The notes under the pieces were generated by a model that saw nothing but the letters and a program-made list of their open reading frames with translations, was not told where the DNA came from and did not search any database. A stretch of 64,000 bases of DNA. Origin: Synaphobranchus kaupii (lineage: Eukaryota > Chordata > Actinopteri > Anguilliformes > Synaphobranchidae). The translations under genes and the position numbers were made by a program. The stretch is from contig CM056376.1 of assembly GCA_029718625.1 (NCBI GenBank), positions 93,663,945 through 93,727,944 of the forward strand, read 5' to 3'. Shown here one piece after another: positions 34,640 through 45,791 of the stretch (position 1 is its first letter; every line of letters starts with the position of its first letter).

Positions 34640-36303
34640 CTCCACACTGCGGCACGCCCGCTCCCAAGCAGCTCCACACTGCGGCACGCCCGCTCCCAAG
34701 CAGCTCCACACTGCGGCACACCCGCTCCCAAGCAGCTCCACACTGCGGCACACCCGCTCCCAAGCAGCTCCACACTGCGGCACACCCGCTCCCAAGCAGC
34801 TCCACACTGCGGCACACCCGCTCCCAAGCAGCTCCACACTGCGGCACGCCCGCTCCCAAGCAGCTCCACACTGCGGCACGCCCACTCCCAAGCAGCTCCA
34901 CACTGAGGCACGCCCGCTCCCACCGCAGCTCCACACTGCGGCACACCCGCTCCCAAGCAGCTCCACACTGAGGCACGCCCGCTCCCACCGCAGCTCCACA
35001 CTGCGGCGCGCCCGCTCCCAAGCAGCTCCACACTGAGGCACGCCCACTCCCACCGCAGCTCCACACTGCGGCGCGCCCGCTCCCAAGCAGCTCCACACTG
35101 AGGCGCGCCCGCTCCCAAGCAGCTCCACACTGCGGCACGCCCGCCCCCACCGCAGCTCCACACTGCGGCACGCCCGCCCCCACCGCAGCTCCACACTGAG
35201 GCGCGCCCACTCCCACCGCAGCTCCACACTGAGGCGCGCCCACTCCCACCGCAGCTCCACACTGAGGCACACCCGCTCCCAAGCAGCTCCACACTGCGGC
35301 ACACCCGCTCCCAAGCAGCTCCACACTGAGGCACACCCGCTCCCAAGCAGCTCCACACTGCGGCACACCCGCTCCCAAGCAGCTCCACACTGAGGCACAC
35401 CCGCTCCCAAGCAGCTCCACACTGCGGCGCGCCCGCTCCCAAGCAGCTCCACACTGAGGCACACCCGCTCCCAAGCAGCTCCACACTGCGGCGCGCCCAC
35501 TCCCAAGCAGCTCCACACTGAGGCACACCCGCTCCCAAGCAGCTCCACACTGAGGCACACCCCGCTCCCAAGCAGCTCCACACTGCGGCACACCCGCTCC
35601 CAAGCAGCTCCACACTGAGGCACACCCGCTCCCAAGCAGCTCCACACTGCGGCACGCCCGCTCCCAAGCAGCTCCACACTGCGGCACACCCGCTCCCAAG
35701 CAGCTCCACACTGAGGCACACCCGCTCCCAAGCAGCTCCACACTGAGGCACGCCCGCTCCCAAGCAGCTCCACACTGCGGCACGCCCGCTCCCAAGCAGC
35801 TCCACACTGCGGCACACCCGCTCCCACCGCAGCTCCACACTGCGGCACGCCCGCTCCCAAGCAGCTCCACACTGCGGCACGCCCGCTCCCAAGCAGCTCC
35901 ACACTGAGGCACGCCCGCTCCCAAGCAGCTCCACACTGAGGCACGCCCGCTCCCAAGCAGCTCCACACTGAGGCACGCCCGCTCCCAAGCAGCTCCACAC
36001 TGAGGCACGCCCGCTCCCAAGCAGCTCCACACTGCGGCACGCCCGCTCCCAAGCAGCTCCACACTGCGGCACACCCGCTCCCAAGCAGCTCCACACTGCG
36101 GCACACCCGCTCCCAAGCAGCTCCACACTGCGGCACACCCCGCTCCCAAGCAGCTCCACACTGCGGCACGCCCGCTCCCAAGCAGCTCCACACTGCGGCA
36201 CGCCCACTCCCAAGCAGCTCCACACTGAGGCACGCCCGCTCCCACCGCAGCTCCACACTGCGGCACACCCGCTCCCAAGCAGCTCCACACTGAGGCACGC
36301 CCG

Positions 36304-36399
36304 CTCCCACCGCAGCTCCCACCGCAGCTCCCACCGCAGCTCCCACCGCAGCTCCCACCGCAGCTCCCACCGCAGCTCCCACCGCAGCTCCCACCGCAG
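36304..36399. repeat. 12-bp subarray 2, 8 copies
   Basis: Eight exact copies of ctcccaccgcag, 1748 nt after the first subarray start. Confidence 0.95.
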
Positions 36400-37981
36400 C
36401 TCCACACTGCGGCACGCCCGCTCCCAAGCAGCTCCACACTGCGGCACGCCCGCTCCCAAGCAGCTCCACACTGCGGCACACCCGCTCCCAAGCAGCTCCA
36501 CACTGCGGCACACCCGCTCCCAAGCAGCTCCACACTGCGGCACACCCGCTCCCAAGCAGCTCCACACTGCGGCACACCCGCTCCCAAGCAGCTCCACACT
36601 GCGGCACGCCCGCTCCCAAGCAGCTCCACACTGCGGCACGCCCACTCCCAAGCAGCTCCACACTGAGGCACGCCCGCTCCCACCGCAGCTCCACACTGCG
36701 GCACACCCGCTCCCAAGCAGCTCCACACTGAGGCACGCCCGCTCCCACCGCAGCTCCACACTGCGGCGCGCCCGCTCCCAAGCAGCTCCACACTGAGGCA
36801 CGCCCACTCCCACCGCAGCTCCACACTGCGGCGCGCCCGCTCCCAAGCAGCTCCACACTGAGGCGCGCCCGCTCCCAAGCAGCTCCACACTGCGGCACGC
36901 CCGCCCCCACCGCAGCTCCACACTGCGGCACGCCCGCCCCCACCGCAGCTCCACACTGAGGCGCGCCCACTCCCACCGCAGCTCCACACTGAGGCGCGCC
37001 CACTCCCACCGCAGCTCCACACTGAGGCACACCCGCTCCCAAGCAGCTCCACACTGCGGCACACCCGCTCCCAAGCAGCTCCACACTGAGGCACACCCGC
37101 TCCCAAGCAGCTCCACACTGCGGCACACCCGCTCCCAAGCAGCTCCACACTGAGGCACACCCGCTCCCAAGCAGCTCCACACTGCGGCACGCCCGCTCCC
37201 AAGCAGCTCCACACTGCGGCACACCCGCTCCCAAGCAGCTCCACACTGAGGCACACCCGCTCCCAAGCAGCTCCACACTGAGGCACGCCCGCTCCCAAGC
37301 AGCTCCACACTGCGGCACGCCCGCTCCCAAGCAGCTCCACACTGCGGCACACCCGCTCCCACCGCAGCTCCACACTGCGGCACGCTCACTCCCACCGCAG
37401 CTCCACACTGAGGCACGCTCACTCCCACCGCAGCTCCACACTGAGGCGCGCCCACTCCCAAGCAGCTCCACACTGAGGCACACCCGCTCCCAAGCAGCTC
37501 CACACTGAGGCACACCCGCTCCCAAGCAGCTCCACACTGAGGCACGCCCGCTCCCAAGCAGCTCCACACTGAGGCACGCCCGCTCCCAAGCAGCTCCACA
37601 CTGAGGCACGCCCGCTCCCAAGCAGCTCCACACTGAGGCACGCCCGCTCCCAAGCAGCTCCACACTGAGGCACGCCCGCTCCCAAGCAGCTCCACACTGA
37701 GGCACGCCCGCTCCCAAGCAGCTCCACACTGAGGCACGCCCGCTCCCAAGCAGCTCCACACTGAGGCACGCCCGCTCCCACCGCAGCTCCACACTGCGGC
37801 ACACCCGCTCCCAAGCAGCTCCACACTGAGGCACGCCCGCTCCCACCGCAGCTCCCACCGCAGCTCCACACTGAGGCGCGCCCGCTCCCAAGCAGCTCCA
37901 CACTGAGGCACGCCCGCTCCCACCGCAGCTCCACACTGCGGCACACCCGCTCCCAAGCAGCTCCACACTGAGGCACGCCCG

Positions 37982-38065
37982 CTCCCACCGCAGCTCCCAC
38001 CGCAGCTCCCACCGCAGCTCCCACCGCAGCTCCCACCGCAGCTCCCACCGCAGCTCCCACCGCAG
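37982..38065. repeat. 12-bp subarray 3, 7 copies
   Basis: Seven exact copies of ctcccaccgcag, 1678 nt after the second subarray start. Confidence 0.95.
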
Positions 38066-39504
38066 CTCCACACTGCGGCACGCCCGCTCCCAAGCAGCTC
38101 CACACTGCGGCACGCCCGCTCCCAAGCAGCTCCACACTGCGGCACACCCGCTCCCAAGCAGCTCCACACTGCGGCACACCCGCTCCCAAGCAGCTCCACA
38201 CTGCGGCACACCCGCTCCCAAGCAGCTCCACACTGCGGCACACCCGCTCCCAAGCAGCTCCACACTGCGGCACGCCCGCTCCCAAGCAGCTCCACACTGC
38301 GGCACGCCCACTCCCAAGCAGCTCCACACTGAGGCACGCCCGCTCCCACCGCAGCTCCACACTGCGGCACAACCCGCTCCCAAGCAGCTCCACACTGAGG
38401 CACGCCCGCTCCCACCGCAGCTCCACACTGCGGCGCGCCCGCTCCCAAGCAGCTCCACACTGAGGCACGCCCACTCCCACCGCAGCTCCACACTGCGGCG
38501 CGCCCGCTCCCAAGCAGCTCCACACTGAGGCGCGCCCGCTCCCAAGCAGCTCCACACTGCGGCACGCCCGCCCCCACCGCAGCTCCACACTGCGGCACGC
38601 CCGCCCCCACCGCAGCTCCACACTGAGGCGCGCCCACTCCCACCGCAGCTCCACACTGAGGCGCGCCCACTCCCACCGCAGCTCCACACTGAGGCACACC
38701 CGCTCCCAAGCAGCTCCACACTGCGGCACACCCGCTCCCAAGCAGCTCCACACTGAGGCACACCCGCTCCCAAGCAGCTCCACACTGCGGCACACCCGCT
38801 CCCAAGCAGCTCCACACTGAGGCACACCCGCTCCCAAGCAGCTCCACACTGCGGCACGCCCGCTCCCAAGCAGCTCCACACTGCGGCACACCCGCTCCCA
38901 AGCAGCTCCACACTGAGGCACACCCGCTCCCAAGCAGCTCCACACTGAGGCACGCCCGCTCCCAAGCAGCTCCACACTGCGGCACGCCCGCTCCCAAGCA
39001 GCTCCACACTGCGGCACACCCGCTCCCACCGCAGCTCCACACTGCGGCACGCCCGCTCCCAAGCAGCTCCACACTGCGGCACGCCCGCTCCCAAGCAGCT
39101 CCACACTGAGGCACGCCCGCTCCCAAGCAGCTCCACACTGAGGCACGCCCGCTCCCAAGCAGCTCCACACTGAGGCACGCCCGCTCCCAAGCAGCTCCAC
39201 ACTGAGGCACGCCCGCTCCCAAGCAGCTCCACACTGCGGCACGCCCGCTCCCAAGCAGCTCCACACTGCGGCACACCCGCTCCCAAGCAGCTCCACACTG
39301 CGGCACACCCGCTCCCAAGCAGCTCCACACTGCGGCACACCCGCTCCCAAGCAGCTCCACACTGCGGCACGCCCGCTCCCAAGCAGCTCCACACTGCGGC
39401 ACGCCCACTCCCAAGCAGCTCCACACTGAGGCACGCCCGCTCCCACCGCAGCTCCACACTGCGGCACACCCGCTCCCAAGCAGCTCCACACTGAGGCACG
39501 CCCG

Positions 39505-39600
39505 CTCCCACCGCAGCTCCCACCGCAGCTCCCACCGCAGCTCCCACCGCAGCTCCCACCGCAGCTCCCACCGCAGCTCCCACCGCAGCTCCCACCGCAG
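39505..39600. repeat. 12-bp subarray 4, 8 copies
   Basis: Eight exact copies of ctcccaccgcag, 1523 nt after the third subarray start. Confidence 0.95.
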
Positions 39601-41044
39601 CTCCACACTGCGGCACGCCCGCTCCCAAGCAGCTCCACACTGCGGCACGCCCGCTCCCAAGCAGCTCCACACTGCGGCACACCCGCTCCCAAGCAGCTCC
39701 ACACTGCGGCACACCCGCTCCCAAGCAGCTCCACACTGCGGCACACCCGCTCCCAAGCAGCTCCACACTGCGGCACACCCGCTCCCAAGCAGCTCCACAC
39801 TGCGGCACGCCCGCTCCCAAGCAGCTCCACACTGCGGCACGCCCACTCCCAAGCAGCTCCACACTGAGGCACGCCCGCTCCCACCGCAGCTCCACACTGC
39901 GGCACACCCGCTCCCAAGCAGCTCCACACTGAGGCACGCCCGCTCCCACCGCAGCTCCACACTGCGGCGCGCCCGCTCCCAAGCAGCTCCACACTGAGGC
40001 ACGCCCACTCCCACCGCAGCTCCACACTGCGGCGCGCCCGCTCCCAAGCAGCTCCACACTGAGGCGCGCCCGCTCCCAAGCAGCTCCACACTGCGGCACG
40101 CCCGCCCCCCACCGCAGCTCCACACTGCGGCACCGCCCGCACCCCACCGCAGCTCCACACTGAGGCGCGCCCACTCCCACCGCAGCTCCACACTGAGGCG
40201 CGCCCACTCCCACCGCAGCTCCACACTGAGGCACACCCGCTCCCAAGCAGCTCCACACTGCGGCACACCCGCTCCCAAGCAGCTCCACACTGAGGCACAC
40301 CCGCTCCCAAGCAGCTCCACACTGCGGCACACCCGCTCCCAAGCAGCTCCACACTGAGGCCACACCCGCTCCCAAGCAGCTCCACACTGCGGCACGCCCG
40401 CTCCCAAGCAGCTCCACACTGCGGCACACCCGCTCCCAAGCAGCTCCACACTGAGGCACACCCGCTCCCAAGCAGCTCCACACTGAGGCACGCCCGCTCC
40501 CAAGCAGCTCCACACTGCGGCACGCCCGCTCCCAAGCAGCTCCACACTGCGGCACACCCGCTCCCACCGCAGCTCCACACTGCGGCACGCCCGCTCCCAA
40601 GCAGCTCCACACTGCGGCACGCCCGCTCCCAAGCAGCTCCACACTGCGGCACACCCGCTCCCAAGCAGCTCCACACTGAGGCACACCCGCTCCCAAGCAG
40701 CTCCACACTGCGGCACGCCCGCTCCCAAGCAGCTCCACACTGCGGCACGCCCGCTCCCAAGCAGCTCCACACTGCGGCACGCCCCGCTCCCAAGCAGCTC
40801 CACACTGCGGCACACCCGCTCCCAAGCAGCTCCACACTGAGGCGCGCCCACTCCCAAGCAGCTCCACACTGCGGCGCGCCCGCTCCCAAGCAGCTCCACA
40901 CTGCGGCGCGCCCGCTCCCAAGCAGCTCCACACTGCGGCACGCCCGCTCCCACCGCAGCTCCACACTGCGGCACGCCCGCTCCCAAGCAGCTCCACACTG
41001 CGGCACACCCGCTCCCAAGCAGCTCCACACTGCGGCACGCCCGA

Positions 41045-41544
41045 NNNNNNNNNNNNNNNNNNNNNNNNNNNNNNNNNNNNNNNNNNNNNNNNNNNNNNNN
41101 NNNNNNNNNNNNNNNNNNNNNNNNNNNNNNNNNNNNNNNNNNNNNNNNNNNNNNNNNNNNNNNNNNNNNNNNNNNNNNNNNNNNNNNNNNNNNNNNNNNN
41201 NNNNNNNNNNNNNNNNNNNNNNNNNNNNNNNNNNNNNNNNNNNNNNNNNNNNNNNNNNNNNNNNNNNNNNNNNNNNNNNNNNNNNNNNNNNNNNNNNNNN
41301 NNNNNNNNNNNNNNNNNNNNNNNNNNNNNNNNNNNNNNNNNNNNNNNNNNNNNNNNNNNNNNNNNNNNNNNNNNNNNNNNNNNNNNNNNNNNNNNNNNNN
41401 NNNNNNNNNNNNNNNNNNNNNNNNNNNNNNNNNNNNNNNNNNNNNNNNNNNNNNNNNNNNNNNNNNNNNNNNNNNNNNNNNNNNNNNNNNNNNNNNNNNN
41501 NNNNNNNNNNNNNNNNNNNNNNNNNNNNNNNNNNNNNNNNNNNN
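41045..41544. other. assembly gap, 500 N
   Basis: Exactly 500 N, probably a placeholder of unknown true length, interrupting the VNTR. The unique sequence after it (tcagtcccaattctctgttc) has no VNTR units. Confidence 0.98.
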
Positions 41545-42229
41545 TCAGTCCCAATTCTCTGTTCATGTTTGTCCAATATTTTGGTTCCATTGGTTAATTG
41601 TTCAGCTCCAGAAATTTTTCAAGGATACAATATGTACAGAGAGAAAGAGAGAGTGAGTTAAAGATAGGGGAGGGAGAAAGAAAAAGAGGAAGGAATCAGG
41701 GCAAAGTCCCTTACATCACTAGCCTAGTGCAGGGCTCACTATCTGAAACTCTGCTGTTAGGGCCACAGGTGGAAGGGCACAGGGGACCGATTTGAGGCAC
41801 GCACGGACATCGAAGATCAGGACCGTTCTCCCTCATAATAGGCGCGTTGTAAAGCAGAGATACGGCCATACGCACAGGCAATAACGCACACTTAGGCTGC
41901 CCGCCTCGCCTTTGCGTCTCACTGCAAGTCCTCCTGTCATGCATTGGCGGTCCAGGACTCTGCTCGAGACACTCCCATAAAGAGGGTATGATGGGATCCC
42001 GGCAGTCCCAACCTGGAGCCGTTCCCAGATGAAGAATCCGGCTATAAATAAAAACTGTTTTCTCTAAACCACACTGGCACAGAACATGGTGAGGAGAGGA
42101 ACAATAGGGAGCCACATGAAGCGCAGGGTGAAGCTGCATGCGGGAGAGCATGGCTCCAGAAACTCTCCCCCGCAGTCTTACCCAGGGTCACCCGCCCTGG
42201 TGGCTCCACTCTTTCATTTGTCAGTCAGT

Positions 42230-42610
42230 GCATCTATTAAACATTTATTCACCCAGGAAGGCGAGCTGAGAACTCATTTCCCAGAATGACCCGGGACAAC
42301 AAGGTGGGCGGGGGTATCTAAGGGAGTGAGCAGCTAAACCAGATGTAAGGAGATTAATTGTGTGACTCGACTGCCAGAGCCAGGTTGGGAATTCAACCAA
42401 TGCGTCATGATTAACACGTTATCACTTGTGATAATTGACTGCGGATCTTTGTGATTCAGGCCGAGTGAGTCAGGAACTCGGTTTAATGTCTCGTCTGAAA
42501 GACGCCAATTTCCCGCTTGTCCCACATCACTTCCAGCAACAGCCCCGAGTTTTCCCCGGAGGTCTACTATCCAAGCATTAAGCAAGTACTGCCAGGCTTA
42601 GCAACAGCCA
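42230..42610 (-). mobile_element. 5S-derived (SINE3-like) SINE remnant
   Basis: The plus-strand phrases agtcaggaactcggtttaat, gtctcgtctgaaagacgcc and ccggaggtctactatccaag, then gtactgccaggcttagc, correspond to a common teleost SINE. Its head, on the minus strand, resembles 5S rRNA (the reverse complement of 5S has ggtctcccatccaagtact and ctgcttagc). It is diverged and partial, and identified from memory. Confidence 0.6.
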
Positions 42611-43400
42611 GCAGGCAACAGAAGGCAGTGGAGCAAACCAGTACGGCAACAGGCAAAGTCACTGCTCATTTAGAAAGAAGCACGCTGAACACAAAAACCT
42701 CATGTAAGTGAACACCAACACTTCCTTTTCACTTTACTTTACACCAGAGGGAATGAGAAAAGAGAAGGTGAACTATCTGCATGTCCAAAGCGTTTAGTAG
42801 ATCACCCCGAAATTCACCTCACCCTTATATTAACACAAAGAAAACATGCTAGCACTCGACCCCGTATGTTCCATAGGATTGAGTGAGGTCATGAGCAGAG
42901 GTCATTACTCACGCAGAAAACCCAAGTGCTTTTCAATATCAATTGAATTGCAACCGACTGTATAATGACGCAGTAAAACTGCACTGGGTGCATTAATGTG
43001 GCCACTGTGGCTTGGATGGCGAGTTGGATATCGCTTACAGTTCGAGGAACATGTCTACACAAAACAAAGAGAAGTTGTTATTGTTTCATGTTTTTCACCC
43101 TGCCGTCTATTTATGAATGTTTTATTGTATAGAAACTGTCCGTGTACCGTAAAGAGCTGTCTCGTGGTCTACTTCAACTCTTTGTTTCCATATTAAATGC
43201 GCTTTTAATCAGCCATCACAAAGAAAGAAAATACACAAACAAACCAAAACCAAGCTTTGTATCTCACCCGAAATCCATCACATCCTGTCTAATCACCGTG
43301 GTTTTGGTTGTGGAAGCACCTAGGCAAGGCCCACACTCATGAGAGAGAAACAGTCTGCAAACAGCAACTCACTGTACTGTACACATAGTTTACCAGAGAA

Positions 43401-45055
43401 CCCCTTTTCTACTTTCCCACTGTAGAGCTGGAACCAGGCTGGCTCATTATACCCCTTTCCCACGGTAGAGCTGGAACCAGGCTGGCACATTATACCCCTT
43501 TCCCACTGTAGAGCTGAAACCAGACTGGCTCATTATATCCCTTTCCCACTGTAGAGCTGGATGCAGGCTGGCTCATTATACCCCTTTCCCACTGTAGAGC
43601 TGGAACCAGGCTGGCTCATTATACCCCTTTCCCACTGTAGAGATGGAACCAGGCTGGCTCATTATACCCCTTTCTCACTGTAGAGCCGGAACCAGGCTGT
43701 CTCATTATACCCCTTTCCCACTGTAGAGCTGCTACCAGGCTGGCTCATTATACCCCTTTCTCACTGTAGAGCTGGAACCAGGCTGTCTCATTATACCCCT
43801 TTCCCACTGTAGAGCAGGAACCAGGCTGGCACATTATACCCCTTTCCCACTGTAGAGCTGAAACCAGGCTGGCTCATTATATCCCTTTCCCACTGTAGCG
43901 CTGGATGCAGGCTGGCTCATTATACCCCTTTCCCACTGTAGAGCTGGAACCAGGCTGTCTCATTATACCCCTTTCCCACTGTAGAGCTGGAACCAGGCTG
44001 GCTCATTATACCCCTTTCCCACTGTAGAGCTGGAACCAGGCTGGCTCATTATACCCCTTTCCCACTGTAGAGCTGGAACCAGGCCGGCTCATTATACCCC
44101 TTTCCCACTGTAGAGATGGAACCAGGCTGGCTCATTATACCCCTTTCTCACTGTATAGCCGGAACCAGGCTGTCTCATTATACCCCTTTCCCACTGTAGA
44201 GCTGGAACCAGGCTGTCTCATTATACCCCTTTCCCACTGTAGAGCTGGAACCAGGCTGGCTCATTATACCCCTTTCTCACTGTAGAGCTGGAACCAGGCT
44301 GGCTCATTATACCCCTTTCCCACTGTAGAGCTGGAACCAGGCTGGCACATTATACCCCTTTCCCACTGTAGAGCTGAAACCAGGCTGGCTCATTATATCC
44401 CTTTCCCACTGTAGCGCTGGAACCAGGCTGGCTCATTATACCCCTTTCCCACTGTAGAGCTGGAACCAGGCTGGCTCATTATACCCCTTTCCCACTGTAG
44501 AGATGGAACCAGGCTGGCTCATTATACCCCTTTCTCACTGTATAGCCGGAACCAGGCTGTCCCATTATACCCCTTTCCCACTGTAGAGCTGGAACCAGGC
44601 TGTCTCATTATACCCCTTTCCCACTGTAGAGCTGGAACCAGGCTGGCTCATTATACCCCTTTCCCACTGTAGAGCTGGATGCAGGCTGGCTCAGTATACC
44701 CCTTTCCCACTGTAGAGCTGGAACCAGGCTGGCTCATTATACCCCTTTCCCACTGTAGAGCTGGAACCAGGCTGGCTCATTATACCCCTTTCCCACTGTA
44801 GAGATGGAACCAGGCTGGCTCATTATACCCCTTTCTCACTGTATAGCCGGAACCAGGCTGTCCCATTATATCCCTTTCCCACTGTAGAGCTGGAACCAGG
44901 CTGGCTCATTATACCCCTTTCTCACTGTAGAGCTGGAACCAGGCTGGCTCATTATACCCCTTTCCCACTGTAGAGCTGGAACCAGGCTGGCTCATTATAC
45001 CCCTTTCCCACTGTAGAGCTGGAACCAGGCTGGCTCATTATATCCCCTTCTCATT
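43401..45055. repeat. 43-bp minisatellite, about 38 copies
   Basis: The unit is cccctttcccactgtagagc, tggaaccaggctggctcatt, ata. An irregular first unit is followed by 37 units in exact 43-bp register from 43452 to 45042. Recurrent variants (gctgtctc, gatggaacc, tatagccgg, gatgcagg, gctgaaacc) appear in repeated order, showing block duplications of several units. Units contain stops and are non-coding. Confidence 0.97.
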
Positions 45056-45519
45056 CAACATAGCCTGGATTGCTTTTTTCCAGTTCCAGTTGTTTTGTGA
45101 CCTTGTCTGACATGCTGACCTTCGTCAGTTCAGTCGGCAAGCTTTACTGTGTGTCTCCATTCAAGTGAGCTGTGGGTTAAGTTGGCAAGCAACAAAGCTA
45201 CACTGCCTCTGTCAGCATCGGAGCCGAACATGAGAAAAGAGCACATAGTGATCCCTGATCACAGCAAATAACCAGAGGTATATTAAACGAATTTGAAGAC
45301 CTCAGCCTTGGACCGCAGACAATGATCAGACAGAAGTTTTGATCTGGGCAGATGCCCAAACTAAGTGCAACATCATGGGCCACAGTTCTGGTTGCACGTC
45401 ATGCAATGAAACAGCAATCATGCTGTACTGGGTCAGCCAGCCTTGGCTCCAGTTCGTTCTAGCCTTGTTCCAGCTCTGTACTGGAAAACCCGCCAGTTTT
45501 CCACACCATACTCAGGTCA

Positions 45520-45791
45520 CCCATATGCAAAAGGTCTGTACAAATCATGTATGATCATACTTGCAAAGTTTTATAAAAATCATATATGTTGATTAGTATT
45601 ATATTATACATTTGTATACCATTCTTAGAAAATCTCTCAATGTTTTTATAGGGAGTACCATGTATGTTAGGAAACTATTTAATTTTAGCATTAAATGTAT
45701 ATGCTAGTTTTCTACCACATATTTATTTTATAAGTTTTGTATATGGCATATGTGATTTTTATAGGATTTTTACAGACCTTTTGCATATGGG
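45520..45791. mobile_element. 272-bp palindromic MITE with 21-nt perfect ends
   Basis: The left end cccatatgcaaaaggtctgt(a) is exactly mirrored by the right end (t)acagaccttttgcatatggg. Inner parts are also partly inverted (aaatcatgtatg... against ...catatgtgatttttatagga). The interior is AT-rich and has no ORF. The family is not identified. Confidence 0.82.

Larger units (their letters stand above)
33733..41044. repeat. 7.3-kb GC-rich VNTR with multi-tier higher-order repeats
   Basis: Basic units are 32 bp (agctccacactgaggcacgc, ccgctcccaagc) or 33 bp (ending ccgctcccaccgc), with sites alternating A/C, G/A and CG/CA. A 12-bp subunit, ctcccaccgcag, occurs as arrays of 7, 8, 7 and 8 copies at 34556, 36304, 37982 and 39505. 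Doublets of the variant cccgcccccaccgcag recur at about 35147, 36907, 38577 and 40107. The whole left part (from about 33923) is repeated from about 37442. The array ends in the N gap. Minus-strand frames stay open for thousands of codons because the unit lacks stops in all three frames; this is not taken as a gene. Confidence 0.97.

Noticed and set aside
33733..41044. CRISPR-like array
   Set aside because: The units are contiguous tandem repeats without unique spacers, in a vertebrate gene.
33608..41590. Giant Gly/Ala/Cys-rich protein on the minus strand
   Set aside because: The frame is open only because a 32/33-bp repeat lacks stop codons in every phase; it crosses an N gap and sits in an intron.
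41711..42151. 146-codon minus-strand frame (HVAPYCSSPHHVLCQCG region) as the missing reln exon
   Set aside because: It has no similarity to the reeler segment, and no splice sites with the required phase.
43401..45055. CRISPR-like array of 43-bp repeats
   Set aside because: The whole unit is repeated and there are no spacers.
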